Positions 28,949 to 38,366 are shown, numbered from the stretch's first letter. The stretch: DNA of 64,000 nucleotides from Nisaea nitritireducens (GCF_014904795.1 NZ_JACZFS010000008.1:1-64000); one strand, 5' to 3'. Notes: a model not told the origin generated them from the letters alone. Numbers and translations are program-made.

Positions 28949-30634
28949 ATGCTGAGAGTAGCCCCCTATCTGGTTGCCGCTATCCTGACCGGACCGGTCC
29001 TTGCCGGGTCGCTCGGCGCGTTGATCCCGTCTTTCGGGTTTCTGCCCTCGCTCGGCCATGACGAATTCGGGCTCGATGCTTGGCGCGCTCTGCTCGACTG
29101 GCCGGGTATCGGCGGCTCGGTCCTCTTGTCGTTCGCCTCCGGGATTTTGACGGCGGGGGTATCTCTTCTCCTCGCGCTCTTGTTTCTGGCTGTCTTTTTC
29201 GAGACCCGGGCCTTTGTCTGGTTGCGGCAGGCGATCGCGCCAATGCTGGCGGTCCCTCATGCTGCGGCGGCATTTGCTTTAGCCTTTTTGATCGCGCCGT
29301 CCGGGTTCCTCGCCCGGCTGCTTTCGCCCTGGGCGACCGGGTGGCAGCGCCCACCGGACCTGCTGATCGTGCAGGACGAATGGGGGCTCTCCCTGATGGC
29401 GGGGCTGGTGATGAAGGAAGTGCCGTTCCTGCTGCTGATGGCGCTGGCGTCGCTCGCCCAGATCCATGCGGGCGAGAGGATGCGGCTGGCCCGGTCCATC
29501 GGGTACGGACGGATATCGGCCTGGTTCAAAAGCGTGGTGCCGGCGCTTTATCCGCTGCTCCGCCTGCCTGTCTATGCGGTGATCGCTTATTCCTCCGCCA
29601 ATATAGACGTGGCCCTGATCCTCGGCCCGGTCTCGCCGCCGCCGCTGGCGGTGCAGGTCTTGCGTTGGTCGAACGATCCGGATCTGGATTTCAGAATGAT
29701 CGCTTCGGCGGGGGCCATTCTGCAATTCGCCGTGACGGCCGGGGCCATCGCTCTCTGGATACTGGCCGAACGATGTGTCGGACTGCTGACGCGCGGCTGG
29801 CTCGTTTCCGGCAGGAGACGCACCGGGGATACCGGGCTTGCAGCATTGGGGCAGGGTCTGTTTCCTACGCTCATCCTCGCCTCCATCCTCGGCATTGCCG
29901 CTCTCGGCCTGAATGCTTTCGCCCGGGTCTGGCGCTTTCCCGACGCGTTGCCGGGCCGCTGGACATTGGCGCATTGGCAAAGTGTCGCGGAGACAGCGGG
30001 AGGACCGGTCGTGGCGACTCTCTGGATCGCGCTGTTGACGACGCTTCTGTCCCTTGTGCTGGTGGTCTGCGTTCTTGAAAACGAGAGGCAACGGGACGTG
30101 CGGTCAGGCCGGATTCTGGAGTTTCTGATCTATGTGCCGCTTCTGGTGCCGCAGATCGGTTTCATCTTTGGCCTGGTCCTGCTGGCGGAGCTGGCGGAGA
30201 CACCGCCGGGCGGCGGGTTGGTTGCGGCAGGACACATCATTTTCGTCCTGCCTTATGTCTATCTCTCACTATCGGAGGCCTATCGGCGGCAAGACCCGGC
30301 CTGGACAAAGATCGCCAGAACGCTGGGACAGAGTGCGGCGGGTGCGTTCTGGAAGGTCCGTCTGCCGATGCTGCTGACTCCATTGCTCACGGCCTTTGCT
30401 GTCGGGGCTGCGATCAGCATTGGTCAGTATCTGGTGACGCGCCTGCTTGGCGCTGGCCGGGTAGAGACGGTGACAACGGAGGCTATCGCGCTTGCGGCGG
30501 GCGGGGACCGCCGCCTGATCGGGGCCTGGGCTCTAACACAGGCAATCCTGCCGGTGGCCGGGTTCGCGTTGGCACTTGCCGCACCACGCCTGATCTGGCG
30601 CAATCGCCGCGGCATGCTGGGAGGGGTACGGTGA
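28949..30634 (+). CDS. ABC transporter permease with two MetI domains, YnjC-like
   Basis: A 561-residue double permease with about 12 membrane spans. Each half has an EAA-type loop: near RLARSIGYGRISAWFKSVVP in the first and ARTLGQSAAGAFWKVRLP in the second. The fused arrangement is characteristic of YnjC and of the FbpB/ThiP group, so one polypeptide forms the whole channel. I chose the ATG at 28949, 25 bases past the upstream stop, because the longer frame reads through the ynjB-like gene. Its stop overlaps the next gene's start. Confidence 0.87.
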   Translation: MLRVAPYLVAAILTGPVLAGSLGALIPSFGFLPSLGHDEFGLDAWRALLDWPGIGGSVLLSFASGILTAGVSLLLALLFLAVFFETRAFVWLRQAIAPMLAVPHAAAAFALAFLIAPSGFLARLLSPWATGWQRPPDLLIVQDEWGLSLMAGLVMKEVPFLLLMALASLAQIHAGERMRLARSIGYGRISAWFKSVVPALYPLLRLPVYAVIAYSSANIDVALILGPVSPPPLAVQVLRWSNDPDLDFRMIASAGAILQFAVTAGAIALWILAERCVGLLTRGWLVSGRRRTGDTGLAALGQGLFPTLILASILGIAALGLNAFARVWRFPDALPGRWTLAHWQSVAETAGGPVVATLWIALLTTLLSLVLVVCVLENERQRDVRSGRILEFLIYVPLLVPQIGFIFGLVLLAELAETPPGGGLVAAGHIIFVLPYVYLSLSEAYRRQDPAWTKIARTLGQSAAGAFWKVRLPMLLTPLLTAFAVGAAISIGQYLVTRLLGAGRVETVTTEAIALAAGGDRRLIGAWALTQAILPVAGFALALAAPRLIWRNRRGMLGGVR

Positions 30635-31266
30635 CTTTGGGGCTGGGATTGAAAGATGTCCGTATCACGCTTGGCGGACGGGACTTGCTGTCGCTTGATT
30701 GTGTGATCGAGCCAGGGACCGTGCTGACCGTCATGGGGCCGTCCGGTTCCGGAAAATCCACATTGCTGTCCTTTGTCGCCGGCTTTCTGACAGCACCGTT
30801 TACGGCAGAGGGCCGGATTTTACTGAATGGCGCCGACATTACCGATGCTCTGCCAGAGGCCCGGCATGTCGGTTTGTTATTCCAGGACCCAATGCTGTTT
30901 CCGCATCTGAGTGTGGGTGGAAACCTGTTGTTTGGCATGCCGCCGGGAAGCCCCGACCGCCTTGCATCTGCTGGGGAGGCGCTCGACCGGTTCGGTCTGG
31001 AAGGGTTTGCGGATCGCGATCCGGCGACGCTCTCGGGAGGGCAGGCGTCCCGCGTCGCCCTTCTCCGGTTGCTTTTGTCGGAGCCGAAAGCGGCACTTCT
31101 CGATGAGCCTTTCTCAAAGCTTGACCGGCATTTGCGGGGCGATATAAGGCGATTCAGCTTCGAGCGCCTGCGGGACGCCGGCCTGCCGACGGTCCTGGTG
31201 ACGCACGACCCCGAAGACGCCGAAGCCGCTGGTGGGCCGGTGGTGGAGCTTGCTGGAACCGGCTGA
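30631..31266 (+). CDS. ABC transporter ATP-binding protein, YnjD-like
   Basis: A 211-residue single-domain ATPase. The Walker A GPSGSGKST, the signature LSGGQASRVALLR, the Walker B ALLDEPF and the switch histidine in LVTHDPEDAEA are all present. It powers the YnjC-like permease; a homodimer is expected because there is only one ATPase. It starts with GTG, overlaps the permease stop by four bases and has GGGAGGGG upstream. It is short because it lacks the C-terminal regulatory domain of MalK-type ATPases, as usual for this group. Confidence 0.9.
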   Translation: MTLGLGLKDVRITLGGRDLLSLDCVIEPGTVLTVMGPSGSGKSTLLSFVAGFLTAPFTAEGRILLNGADITDALPEARHVGLLFQDPMLFPHLSVGGNLLFGMPPGSPDRLASAGEALDRFGLEGFADRDPATLSGGQASRVALLRLLLSEPKAALLDEPFSKLDRHLRGDIRRFSFERLRDAGLPTVLVTHDPEDAEAAGGPVVELAGTG

Positions 31267-31375
31267 TTTCATACAGCCGATCCTTATCGCGAAGGTAGCG
31301 GACACGGATCGGCGCTGGACCCGGTGCGCGTGGCGACGGTATCCAAGATCGTCTTAAAGATCAGGAGGTCCCGAC

Positions 31376-32413
31376 ATGAGCACTGCCATTAATCGCCGCT
31401 GGCTACTCGCATCGCGCCCGGAAGGCGCTCCGGTTCCGGAAAATTTCCGTATCGATGATGCCGATATCCCGACGCCGGGTGCTGGCGAGATGCTGTTGCG
31501 GGTGATCTATCTGTCATTGGACCCCTATATGCGCGGCCGGATGAGCGATGCGAAATCCTACGCCGCACCGGTGCCGATCGATGGCGTGATGGAAGGCGAG
31601 ACCGTTGCCGAGGTGATGGAATCGAACAATCCGGATTTCACACCCGGAGACATCGTGCTCGCCAGGGTCGGCTGGCAGAGTTATGGGCTCTCCGATGGCG
31701 CTGGTGTGCGCAAGGTCGCGGCCGGGTCGGCGCCGATCTCGACGGCGCTTGGCGTGCTTGGCATGCCGGGGCTGACGGCTTATGCGGGTCTGAAGAATAT
31801 CGGCATGCCGAAAGAGGGCGAGACTGTGGTGGTTGCCGCCGCGTCGGGTCCTGTCGGCTCCGCTGTCGGGCAGATCGCAAAGATCAGGGGCGCCCGGGCA
31901 GTCGGCATTGCCGGGGGCGCGGAGAAATGCGCCTACCTCGTCGAAGAACTCGGTTTCGATGCGGCGGTGGATCACCGGGCGCCGGACTTCGCGGAGCAAC
32001 TTGCAAAGGCCTGCCCCGACGGGATCGATGTCTATTTCGAGAATGTCAGCGGCAAGGTGTTCGACGCGGTCTTCCCGTTGTTCAACCAATTCGCCCGGAT
32101 GCCGGTCTGCGGGACCATCGCCTTTTACAATGCGACCAGCTTTCCAGAGATGGACACAAACGTGCCGGCGCTGATGCGTGCGGTGCTGACCAAGCGGCTC
32201 CGTATCCAGGGCTTCATCGTCTACGATTTCGCCTCCGACTATCCGGACTTCGCGCGCGACATGGCCGGTTGGATCGCCGATGGCCGGGTCAAGTATCGTG
32301 AGGACATTGTCGAGGGGATAGATGTGGCGCCGGAAGCTTTCATCGGCCTTCTGAAGGGCAAGAACTTCGGAAAGATGGTCGTGAGAGTGGGGCCGGACCC
32401 GGTCGGCGCATAA
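31376..32413 (+). CDS. NADP-dependent medium-chain oxidoreductase (CurA/leukotriene B4 dehydrogenase type)
   Basis: A 345-residue zinc-free medium-chain reductase. It opens with an INRRWLLASRPEGAP segment typical of the CurA/YncB/prostaglandin reductase group, which reduce the double bond of alpha,beta-unsaturated carbonyls with NADPH. The nucleotide-binding region AAASGPVGSAVGQIAK lies near residue 160. Catalytic zinc ligands are absent. An AGGAGG box lies about 6 nt before the ATG. It stands alone, 110 bases from the ynjD-like gene and 182 from the potA-like gene. Confidence 0.9.
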   Translation: MSTAINRRWLLASRPEGAPVPENFRIDDADIPTPGAGEMLLRVIYLSLDPYMRGRMSDAKSYAAPVPIDGVMEGETVAEVMESNNPDFTPGDIVLARVGWQSYGLSDGAGVRKVAAGSAPISTALGVLGMPGLTAYAGLKNIGMPKEGETVVVAAASGPVGSAVGQIAKIRGARAVGIAGGAEKCAYLVEELGFDAAVDHRAPDFAEQLAKACPDGIDVYFENVSGKVFDAVFPLFNQFARMPVCGTIAFYNATSFPEMDTNVPALMRAVLTKRLRIQGFIVYDFASDYPDFARDMAGWIADGRVKYREDIVEGIDVAPEAFIGLLKGKNFGKMVVRVGPDPVGA

Positions 32414-32594
32414 TAATCGCTCTTGGCGCGTGGCTCCCTGTTCGGCTCGGACAAGGGAGCTGCCACCGGGTGTTCTGAGACGATGAATTAGGTGGGGTGA
32501 CGCCGCACCGCAATTGACAGCCCCACGCTGAACAGTGAACCTCGCCAGATGCCGTATTCCGGCATTTGGCGACAAACGGCTTCGGGGGCGGGCC

Positions 32595-33749
32595 ATGTCC
32601 GATCAGGCAATCATCGACGCATATTCCGACCGGCCGTGGGAAGCACCAGGCAGGCATGAGCCGGTGGTGCGGTTGCGCGGGATCGTGAAGCGATTTGGCG
32701 GCATTGAAGCTGTCTCCGGCGTTGATCTCGACATCTATCGCGGCGAGATTTTCTGCCTGCTCGGCGGCTCCGGTTGTGGCAAGACCACCTTGTTGCGCAT
32801 GCTCGCCGGGCTCGAATTGCCCGACGCGGGCAGTATCGAAATCGATGGTCAGGACGTGACCGCGTTGCCGCCCTATGAGCGGCCGGTCAACATGATGTTC
32901 CAGAGCTATGCGTTGTTCCCGCATATGAGCGTGGCGGCCAATGTGGCTTTCGGTCTCAAGCGCGATGGCATCCGCGGTGCGGAGCTTGAGAGCCGGGTTG
33001 CACAAGCGCTGGCACAACTTGAATTGATTGATTTCGCCAACCGTCGTCCTCACCAGCTTTCCGGCGGGCAACGCCAGCGGGTTGCCTTGGCGCGCGCCAT
33101 CGTCAAGCGTCCGAAGCTTCTGCTGCTCGACGAGCCGCTCGGTGCGCTCGACAAGCGGCTGCGCGAGAATGCGCAATATCAGTTGATGAAACTCGCTGAC
33201 GATACCGGCATCACCATGATCGTGGTCACGCACGATCAGGAAGAAGCCATGGTGCTGTCGACCCGCTCCGCCGTCATGGACAAGGGGCAGGTTCGGCAGA
33301 TTGGCACGCCTTCGGAGTTATATGAAAGACCGGGGTCGCGCTTCGTCGCGGCGTTCCTCGGCAACATCACCCTGTTCGACGGGTCGGTTGCCGCAATCCG
33401 TGACGGTATCGCGGAATTGAGCGTGGATGGTCTCGACGCGCCTCTTTTTGCCGCTGCCGGTTCGGTCTTGGCAGGCTCTCGAGGTGCGCTGGCGGTGCGG
33501 CCGGAGAAGGTCCGGATCGGGCGCGAGGGGGAGGCGCCGGAAAGTCAGGTGAACCGGCTCGGCGGAATTGTCGAGGGGCTTGCCTATCTGGGAGACATAA
33601 CGTCGTACCGGGTGCGGACGGATCACGGGGCGCTGGTCGAAGTGACGCGGGCGAATAGCGAGAATGCGGCCAAGCGCGACTTGGATTGGGACGACCGGGT
33701 TGAGGTCTGGTTCTCTCCCGAAAACGCGCTTCTGCTCGGAGCCGACTAG
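32595..33749 (+). CDS. Polyamine-type ABC transporter ATP-binding protein, PotA/PotG-like
   Basis: A 384-residue ATPase with all canonical motifs: GGSGCGKTT, LSGGQRQRVALARAI, LLLDEPLGALD and VTHDQEEAM. A C-terminal TOBE domain follows (about residues 285-375). It belongs to the spermidine/putrescine PotA/PotG group. I place the start at 32595 (MSDQAIIDAY), where the family similarity begins. It abuts the permease gene directly (stop at 33749, next start at 33750). The gene encoding the matching periplasmic binding protein is missing from this operon. Confidence 0.88.
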   Translation: MSDQAIIDAYSDRPWEAPGRHEPVVRLRGIVKRFGGIEAVSGVDLDIYRGEIFCLLGGSGCGKTTLLRMLAGLELPDAGSIEIDGQDVTALPPYERPVNMMFQSYALFPHMSVAANVAFGLKRDGIRGAELESRVAQALAQLELIDFANRRPHQLSGGQRQRVALARAIVKRPKLLLLDEPLGALDKRLRENAQYQLMKLADDTGITMIVVTHDQEEAMVLSTRSAVMDKGQVRQIGTPSELYERPGSRFVAAFLGNITLFDGSVAAIRDGIAELSVDGLDAPLFAAAGSVLAGSRGALAVRPEKVRIGREGEAPESQVNRLGGIVEGLAYLGDITSYRVRTDHGALVEVTRANSENAAKRDLDWDDRVEVWFSPENALLLGAD

Positions 33750-34673
33750 ATGGCGGAGGCTTCGACATCCCGGCCGGTCACCGATGCGGCCGGAAAGTCT
33801 TTCTGGTTCTCCGGCAAGGGACTCGTCGCGGGCATTCCATACCTTTGGCTGTTCGTTTTCTTTCTGGTGCCGTTCGCCATCGTGTTCCGGATTTCACTGT
33901 CGGAGCCGCTGATCGCGCAGCCGCCCTATTCGCCATTGTTCGGTGCGGATGGCAGCTATCAGGGCTCGTTCTTCAATTATCAGCTTCTGTTTGAAGACGC
34001 GCTGTTTCGCGCGGCCTATCTGAACTCCCTCTGGGTCGCTGGCATCTCGACACTGGTGACGTTGCTGATCGGTTATCCAATGGCCTATGTCATTGCCCGG
34101 GCGCGGCCTCTGGTCCGTAACCTGTTGCTGATGGCGGTGATGTTGCCGTTCTGGAGTTCCTTCCTGCTCCGGGTCTATGCCCTGAAGACGATCATGGCCG
34201 ACACCGGCCTGGTGAATGGTCTGCTACTCAATTTCGGCCTGATCGATGCGCCGATCCGCATGTTGCAGACGGACTTCGCGCTCTATGTCGGCATTTCCTA
34301 TACCTATCTGCCGTTCATGATCCTGCCGCTCTACGCCACGCTGGAGCGGCTCGACTGGTCTCTGGTTGAGGCGGCGGAGGATCTCGGCTGCCGATCCTGG
34401 AAGGCGTTTTTGCTGGTCACGCTGCCGCTCTCGGTTCCAGGCATTATCGCCGGTGCAATGTTGGTCTTCATCCCGGCAACCGGCGAGTTTGTCATCCCGA
34501 ACATGCTTGGTGCGTCAGACACGCTGATGATCGGCCGGATGCTCTGGGACACCTTCTTCAGCGAGCGGGACTGGACGCTGGCATCCTCTCTGGCCGTGGT
34601 GCTGCTGTTGCTGCTTGTGTTGCCGATCATGTTGTTCCAGATCGCAGAATCCCGGCGGGAGGAACGGGTATGA
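33750..34673 (+). CDS. Polyamine-type ABC transporter permease, PotH/PotB-like
   Basis: A 307-residue MetI-type permease with about six spans. A cytosolic tail of about 25 residues precedes the first span. The EAA loop VEAAEDLGCRSWKAFLLVTLPLS is near residue 225 and the FIPATGEFVIPNMLG segment is typical of PotB/PotH. It forms the channel with the next gene product, whose start overlaps its stop by four bases (ATGA). Putrescine or spermidine is likely by family, but related systems carry other cationic solutes. Confidence 0.9.
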   Translation: MAEASTSRPVTDAAGKSFWFSGKGLVAGIPYLWLFVFFLVPFAIVFRISLSEPLIAQPPYSPLFGADGSYQGSFFNYQLLFEDALFRAAYLNSLWVAGISTLVTLLIGYPMAYVIARARPLVRNLLLMAVMLPFWSSFLLRVYALKTIMADTGLVNGLLLNFGLIDAPIRMLQTDFALYVGISYTYLPFMILPLYATLERLDWSLVEAAEDLGCRSWKAFLLVTLPLSVPGIIAGAMLVFIPATGEFVIPNMLGASDTLMIGRMLWDTFFSERDWTLASSLAVVLLLLLVLPIMLFQIAESRREERV

Positions 34674-35479
34674 GCCGGCGAAGGGGCAAGGTCGCACTGC
34701 TGGGACTGGTGGTGGCCGGTTTTGCCTTTCTTTACCTGCCGCTGGTCGTGCTTGTGCTGTTCAGCTTCAATGCGTCGAAACTGGTCAGCGTGTGGGGTGG
34801 CTGGTCGACGAAATGGTATCTGGAGCTCTTTCGCAACGAGCAGATCCTGAATGCGGCATGGCTCTCGCTGAAGATCGCCACGATCAACGCGACCGGCGCG
34901 ACCCTGCTCGGAACGATGGCCGGGCTGGTGCTTGCGAGGTTCGGCCGGTTTGGCGGACGGGCTCTCTTCACCGGTCTGATCGCGGCACCGCTGGTCATGC
35001 CGGACGTGATCATCGGCATCAGCCTGCTGCTTACCTTCGTGTCCATGGAGCAGTTCATCGGTTGGCCGTATGGGCGCGGCATCGACACAATCCTGATCGC
35101 CCACATCACTTTCTCGACGGCTTATGTCGCGGTCGTCGTTCAGTCGCGGGCAAGCGGGCTGGACCGCTCGATCGAGGAGGCGGCTCTTGATCTGGGTGCC
35201 CGCCCGATCACAGCCTTCCTGCTGGTTACCCTGCCGATGCTCGCACCCGCGCTGGCATCGGGCTGGTTGCTTGCCTTCACGCTCTCGCTGGACGATCTGG
35301 TGATCGCGAGTTTCGTATCCGGCCCCGGATCATCGACCCTGCCCATGGTGATATTCTCCAAGGTCCGGCTGGGGGTGACACCGGAGATCAACGCACTGGC
35401 GACCCTCTTGATCGGTATCGTCGCCCTTGCAGCCGGGACCGCCACCTGGATTCAGATCAGGCGCTCCGGTCGAGCCTAA
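34670..35479 (+). CDS. Polyamine-type ABC transporter permease, PotI/PotC-like
   Basis: A 269-residue permease, partner of the preceding gene. The first span is about residues 10-32, followed by FNASKLVSVWGGWSTKWY, which is characteristic of PotC/PotI. The EAA loop is IEEAALDLGARPITAFLLVTLPM near residue 165, and FTLSLDDLVIASFVSGPG follows. Its last 23 bases overlap the 3' end of the convergent aryl-CoA ligase gene, an unusually long antisense overlap. A binding protein would normally follow or precede; none does. Confidence 0.9.
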   Translation: MSRRRGKVALLGLVVAGFAFLYLPLVVLVLFSFNASKLVSVWGGWSTKWYLELFRNEQILNAAWLSLKIATINATGATLLGTMAGLVLARFGRFGGRALFTGLIAAPLVMPDVIIGISLLLTFVSMEQFIGWPYGRGIDTILIAHITFSTAYVAVVVQSRASGLDRSIEEAALDLGARPITAFLLVTLPMLAPALASGWLLAFTLSLDDLVIASFVSGPGSSTLPMVIFSKVRLGVTPEINALATLLIGIVALAAGTATWIQIRRSGRA

Positions 35480-37079
35480 GCAAGGCCTGACGGTCGATCT
35501 TGCCGGTCCCTGTCTTGGGCAGATTATCCAGATAGACGAAGTCTCGTGGCGCCTTGTGGGGCAGCAGGGTTTCGCGGATATAGGCCTTCAGGCTGGCGGT
35601 CAGCGGATCACCGGATTCGGTCCCGTCGGTTGCCGAGACGAAAGCGCGCAGGATCGTCCTGCGGTCTGGCAACTGGACGGCAGCGACGGCGCACTCGACG
35701 ATCTGCGGATGCTCGTTCAGGCAGAGTTCGACCTCCAGTGGATAGACCCACTGGCCGCTGACCTTCACCAGATCGTCTATCCGGCCGAGGAAGAAATAGA
35801 ACCCGTCCTCGTCGCAGCGGAACCGGTCGCCGGTATAGATCCAGCCGTCACGCATGGTTTCGGCGGTCTTGTCCGGCCGGTTCCAGTAGCAGGGTGCGTT
35901 GGAATCGCCACGAACCAACAGAACACCATCCTCACCAGGCCCTGCGGGCGCGCCTTCCGGTGTTGTCAGCATGACCTCATATCCGGGCACACGCTTGCCG
36001 GCGGCACCGATCTTCTTTTCGGACTCTGTGTTCGAGAGATAGACGTGCAGAACTTCGGTCGAACCCAAGCCTTCCACGATCTCATGTCCGAAGCGGTCTT
36101 TCCAGGCATCGAAAATTTCCTGCGACAGGATTTCCGCAGCCGAGATGCACATGCGCACGGAGGAAAGGTCTGCCTGTTCCGATGCCGGATCCTTGATCAT
36201 CGCCGTATAGAGTGTCGGCAGGCCGAACAGCAGGGTCGGTTTGAACCTGGAGACCATTTCGAAGACGGCATCCGGCTTTGGCCGCCCGGAGAACAGGATA
36301 ACACTGGCCCCGGCATGGAACGGGAAGGCGATTGCATTACCGAAGCCGTAGGCGAAGAAGATCTTCGGGATCGAGAAACAGATATCGTCCGGCCCGATGT
36401 GCAGAATGTGGCGCGCGTAGCTCTCGACCGTATAGAGCGCGTCGTGTTGCAAGTGGAGAATACCCTTCGGGCGCCCTGTCGAGCCCGAGGAATACATCAT
36501 GAAAGCGGGGTCATCCCGTCCCGTCTCTGCCGCTTTCAGCTCAGCTTTCTGCTCCATCAGCCAGCGTGCGCCGTCTCTGGCATCCGGCACCGCAGAAGGG
36601 CCGGCACCGTTGATCGAGATCGCTGTGACGGGGGCGAGGGCGGCCGCGTCGAGTGCCGTCACCGTATCGGCGTGGGCTTCATCGAAGATCATGACGCGTG
36701 CGCCGGCATCCTCGATATAGAAGGAAATCAGATCGGAGCTCGACAGGGTGTTGGCGAGGATCGGAACCATGCCCGCCCGGATGGCGCCGAAGATCGCGGC
36801 CGGATATGCGGGAGTGTCGTCCATAAGCAGCAACACCCGGTCACCACGTTCCAGCCCGAGCGCGAGCAGGCCGTTGCCGAAACGGCCGGCATCCTCAGCC
36901 AATTCGCCGTAGGTCCGGTTTCCCCGGTCGGAATAGACAGCGATCTTGTCCGCGCGTCCGCGCTCCAGATTATCGAACAGCAGGCTGGAGGCATTGTAGG
37001 TTTCCGGCACTGAAAACCCGATTTCGCCGGTTTCGGATGCGTCTCTTGGCACGCGGTCCAGAATTTGTTCGGGTGTCAT
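35457..37079 (-). CDS. Benzoate-CoA ligase family protein
   Basis: A 540-residue ANL ligase of the benzoate/4-hydroxybenzoate-CoA ligase branch, which activates aromatic acids. The P-loop is MMYSSGSTGRPKGILHLQHD; the acid-binding stretch KIFFAYGFGNAIAFPFHAG, the hinge GWIYTGDRFRCDEDGFYFFLGRIDD and the C-terminal lysine in TGTGKIDR are present. Its start overlaps the stop of the FAD monooxygenase gene by four bases, so the two form an operon. Together they suggest CoA activation then ring hydroxylation of an aminobenzoate, salicylate or hydroxybenzoate. Confidence 0.92.
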   Translation of the reverse strand: MTPEQILDRVPRDASETGEIGFSVPETYNASSLLFDNLERGRADKIAVYSDRGNRTYGELAEDAGRFGNGLLALGLERGDRVLLLMDDTPAYPAAIFGAIRAGMVPILANTLSSSDLISFYIEDAGARVMIFDEAHADTVTALDAAALAPVTAISINGAGPSAVPDARDGARWLMEQKAELKAAETGRDDPAFMMYSSGSTGRPKGILHLQHDALYTVESYARHILHIGPDDICFSIPKIFFAYGFGNAIAFPFHAGASVILFSGRPKPDAVFEMVSRFKPTLLFGLPTLYTAMIKDPASEQADLSSVRMCISAAEILSQEIFDAWKDRFGHEIVEGLGSTEVLHVYLSNTESEKKIGAAGKRVPGYEVMLTTPEGAPAGPGEDGVLLVRGDSNAPCYWNRPDKTAETMRDGWIYTGDRFRCDEDGFYFFLGRIDDLVKVSGQWVYPLEVELCLNEHPQIVECAVAAVQLPDRRTILRAFVSATDGTESGDPLTASLKAYIRETLLPHKAPRDFVYLDNLPKTGTGKIDRQALLRLDRSA

Positions 37080-38227
37080 GCCTGGCCTCCCGCCGCATCA
37101 GCGTTCCAGTGCGGGCTGTAGGTGGCGAAGAACTCGGGTGCCAGGCGTTGCAGCCTTTCGTCGTCCATGCGGCCGCTGCGCTGGATATAGGAATAGGCGA
37201 AATCGGCCGGTGCAAGTTCCATATGGCTGGCGAAATCCTCGTACCAGGCCGCGCTGGTGTTCGCCGCGCGGACAATCTTTTCGGTAATCGGTTTGCGGGC
37301 AGCCTCGTAGGCCTCCATTGCGGCCGGGATGTCATCTGGTGCGGCAAGCACGACGGCCTTTGCAAGAGCGAGGGCGTCCTCCATGGCGAGCCGGGTGCCG
37401 GAGCCGATGCTGAAATGTGCTGTATGGACAGCATCGCCGATCAGTACGTGGTTGCCGCTGTGCCAGCTCTTGCAGGACAGTTTGGGGAAACGGCGCCAGT
37501 AGGAATTGTTCGTGATCAGGCTATGGCCCTGCAGCACATCCGCAAAGACGTTTTCGCAATAGGCCTTGGTTTCGGCTTCTCCCATGCCTTCAAACCCGGC
37601 TGCCTGCCAAGTGTCCTCGTCGGTCTCGACGATGAAGGTGCTGAGTGTCGGGGTGTAGCGATAATGATGGGCGTTGAACGGCCCGTCTTCGGAGCGCCGG
37701 AACGACTGGGTGAGGGTATCGAACGGCCGGTCCGTGCCGTACCAGATGAAGCGGTTTTCCAGCTGCGGCATCTCCGTGCCGTATTCTGATCCATCGCCGC
37801 GAATGAAAGAGTTCAGCCCGTCTGCCCCGACGATCAGATCCGCATCGTCCAGTCTGGACAGATCGTCGGCCTCGGTTTCGAACCGAGGCTCGATACCGAC
37901 ACTCCGGGCCCGTTCCGTCAGGATCTGGATCAGCTCGAGCCGTCCGATGGCGGCGAAGCCCATCCCGTCGATATCGATCCGCTCGCCTTCAAGGTCGAGT
38001 GTCAGGTTCCGCCAGGTTTCCATGGCGGGCAGGATCGCATCGTGAGTCTCGGGGTCGTCGGCCGCCATGAAGGCCAGAGCCTGGTCCGAAAACACCACGC
38101 CGAAGCCGAACGTGGCGCCTTCCGGATTACGCTCGACAAGCGTGACCTCGAAGTCGGGCCTCTGACGCTTCACAAGGTACGAGAAATAAAGCCCGGCCGG
38201 TCCGCCGCCGATAATTTTTATGCGCAT
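37076..38227 (-). CDS. FAD-dependent aryl-CoA-type monooxygenase
   Basis: A 383-residue flavoprotein hydroxylase. The FAD fold IIGGGPAGLYFSYL, the DG motif LIVGADGLNS and the GD motif LIGDAVHTAHFSIGSG are intact. The closest relatives I recognise are the monooxygenase halves of anthraniloyl-CoA monooxygenase and salicylyl-CoA 5-hydroxylase, which are often fused to an old yellow enzyme domain of similar size. That reductase half is absent here and not encoded nearby. I prefer the ATG at 38227 because GGGG lies 8 nt before it; the ATG at 38233 is too close to that box. It is the first gene of the pair with the ligase. Confidence 0.87.
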   Translation of the reverse strand: MRIKIIGGGPAGLYFSYLVKRQRPDFEVTLVERNPEGATFGFGVVFSDQALAFMAADDPETHDAILPAMETWRNLTLDLEGERIDIDGMGFAAIGRLELIQILTERARSVGIEPRFETEADDLSRLDDADLIVGADGLNSFIRGDGSEYGTEMPQLENRFIWYGTDRPFDTLTQSFRRSEDGPFNAHHYRYTPTLSTFIVETDEDTWQAAGFEGMGEAETKAYCENVFADVLQGHSLITNNSYWRRFPKLSCKSWHSGNHVLIGDAVHTAHFSIGSGTRLAMEDALALAKAVVLAAPDDIPAAMEAYEAARKPITEKIVRAANTSAAWYEDFASHMELAPADFAYSYIQRSGRMDDERLQRLAPEFFATYSPHWNADAAGGQA

Positions 38228-38366
38228 TGGCATTTCCCCATTTAATTGCCGCCATTGTTCCTGCTAAGGCGCGGACTGACAATACCTCGCCAAGATTGAA
38301 ACGGACTAAGGAGCCACTATATAGTTATCCTATCAATAGGAAAAATATTATCGTATGGAGATTGGA

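Noticed and set aside
32535-32594. N-terminal extension of the potA-like gene
   Set aside because: The extra 20 residues are unlike the family and lack a ribosome-binding site; the start at 32595 was preferred.
35427-37013. A 528-residue open frame antisense to the aryl-CoA ligase
   Set aside because: No family resemblance, and the ligase frame carries all expected motifs.
38328-38341. Small palindrome TCCTATCAATAGGA as an attachment site of a mobile element
   Set aside because: No integrase, no matching direct repeat on the far side of the island and no tRNA. Kept only as a possible regulatory site.
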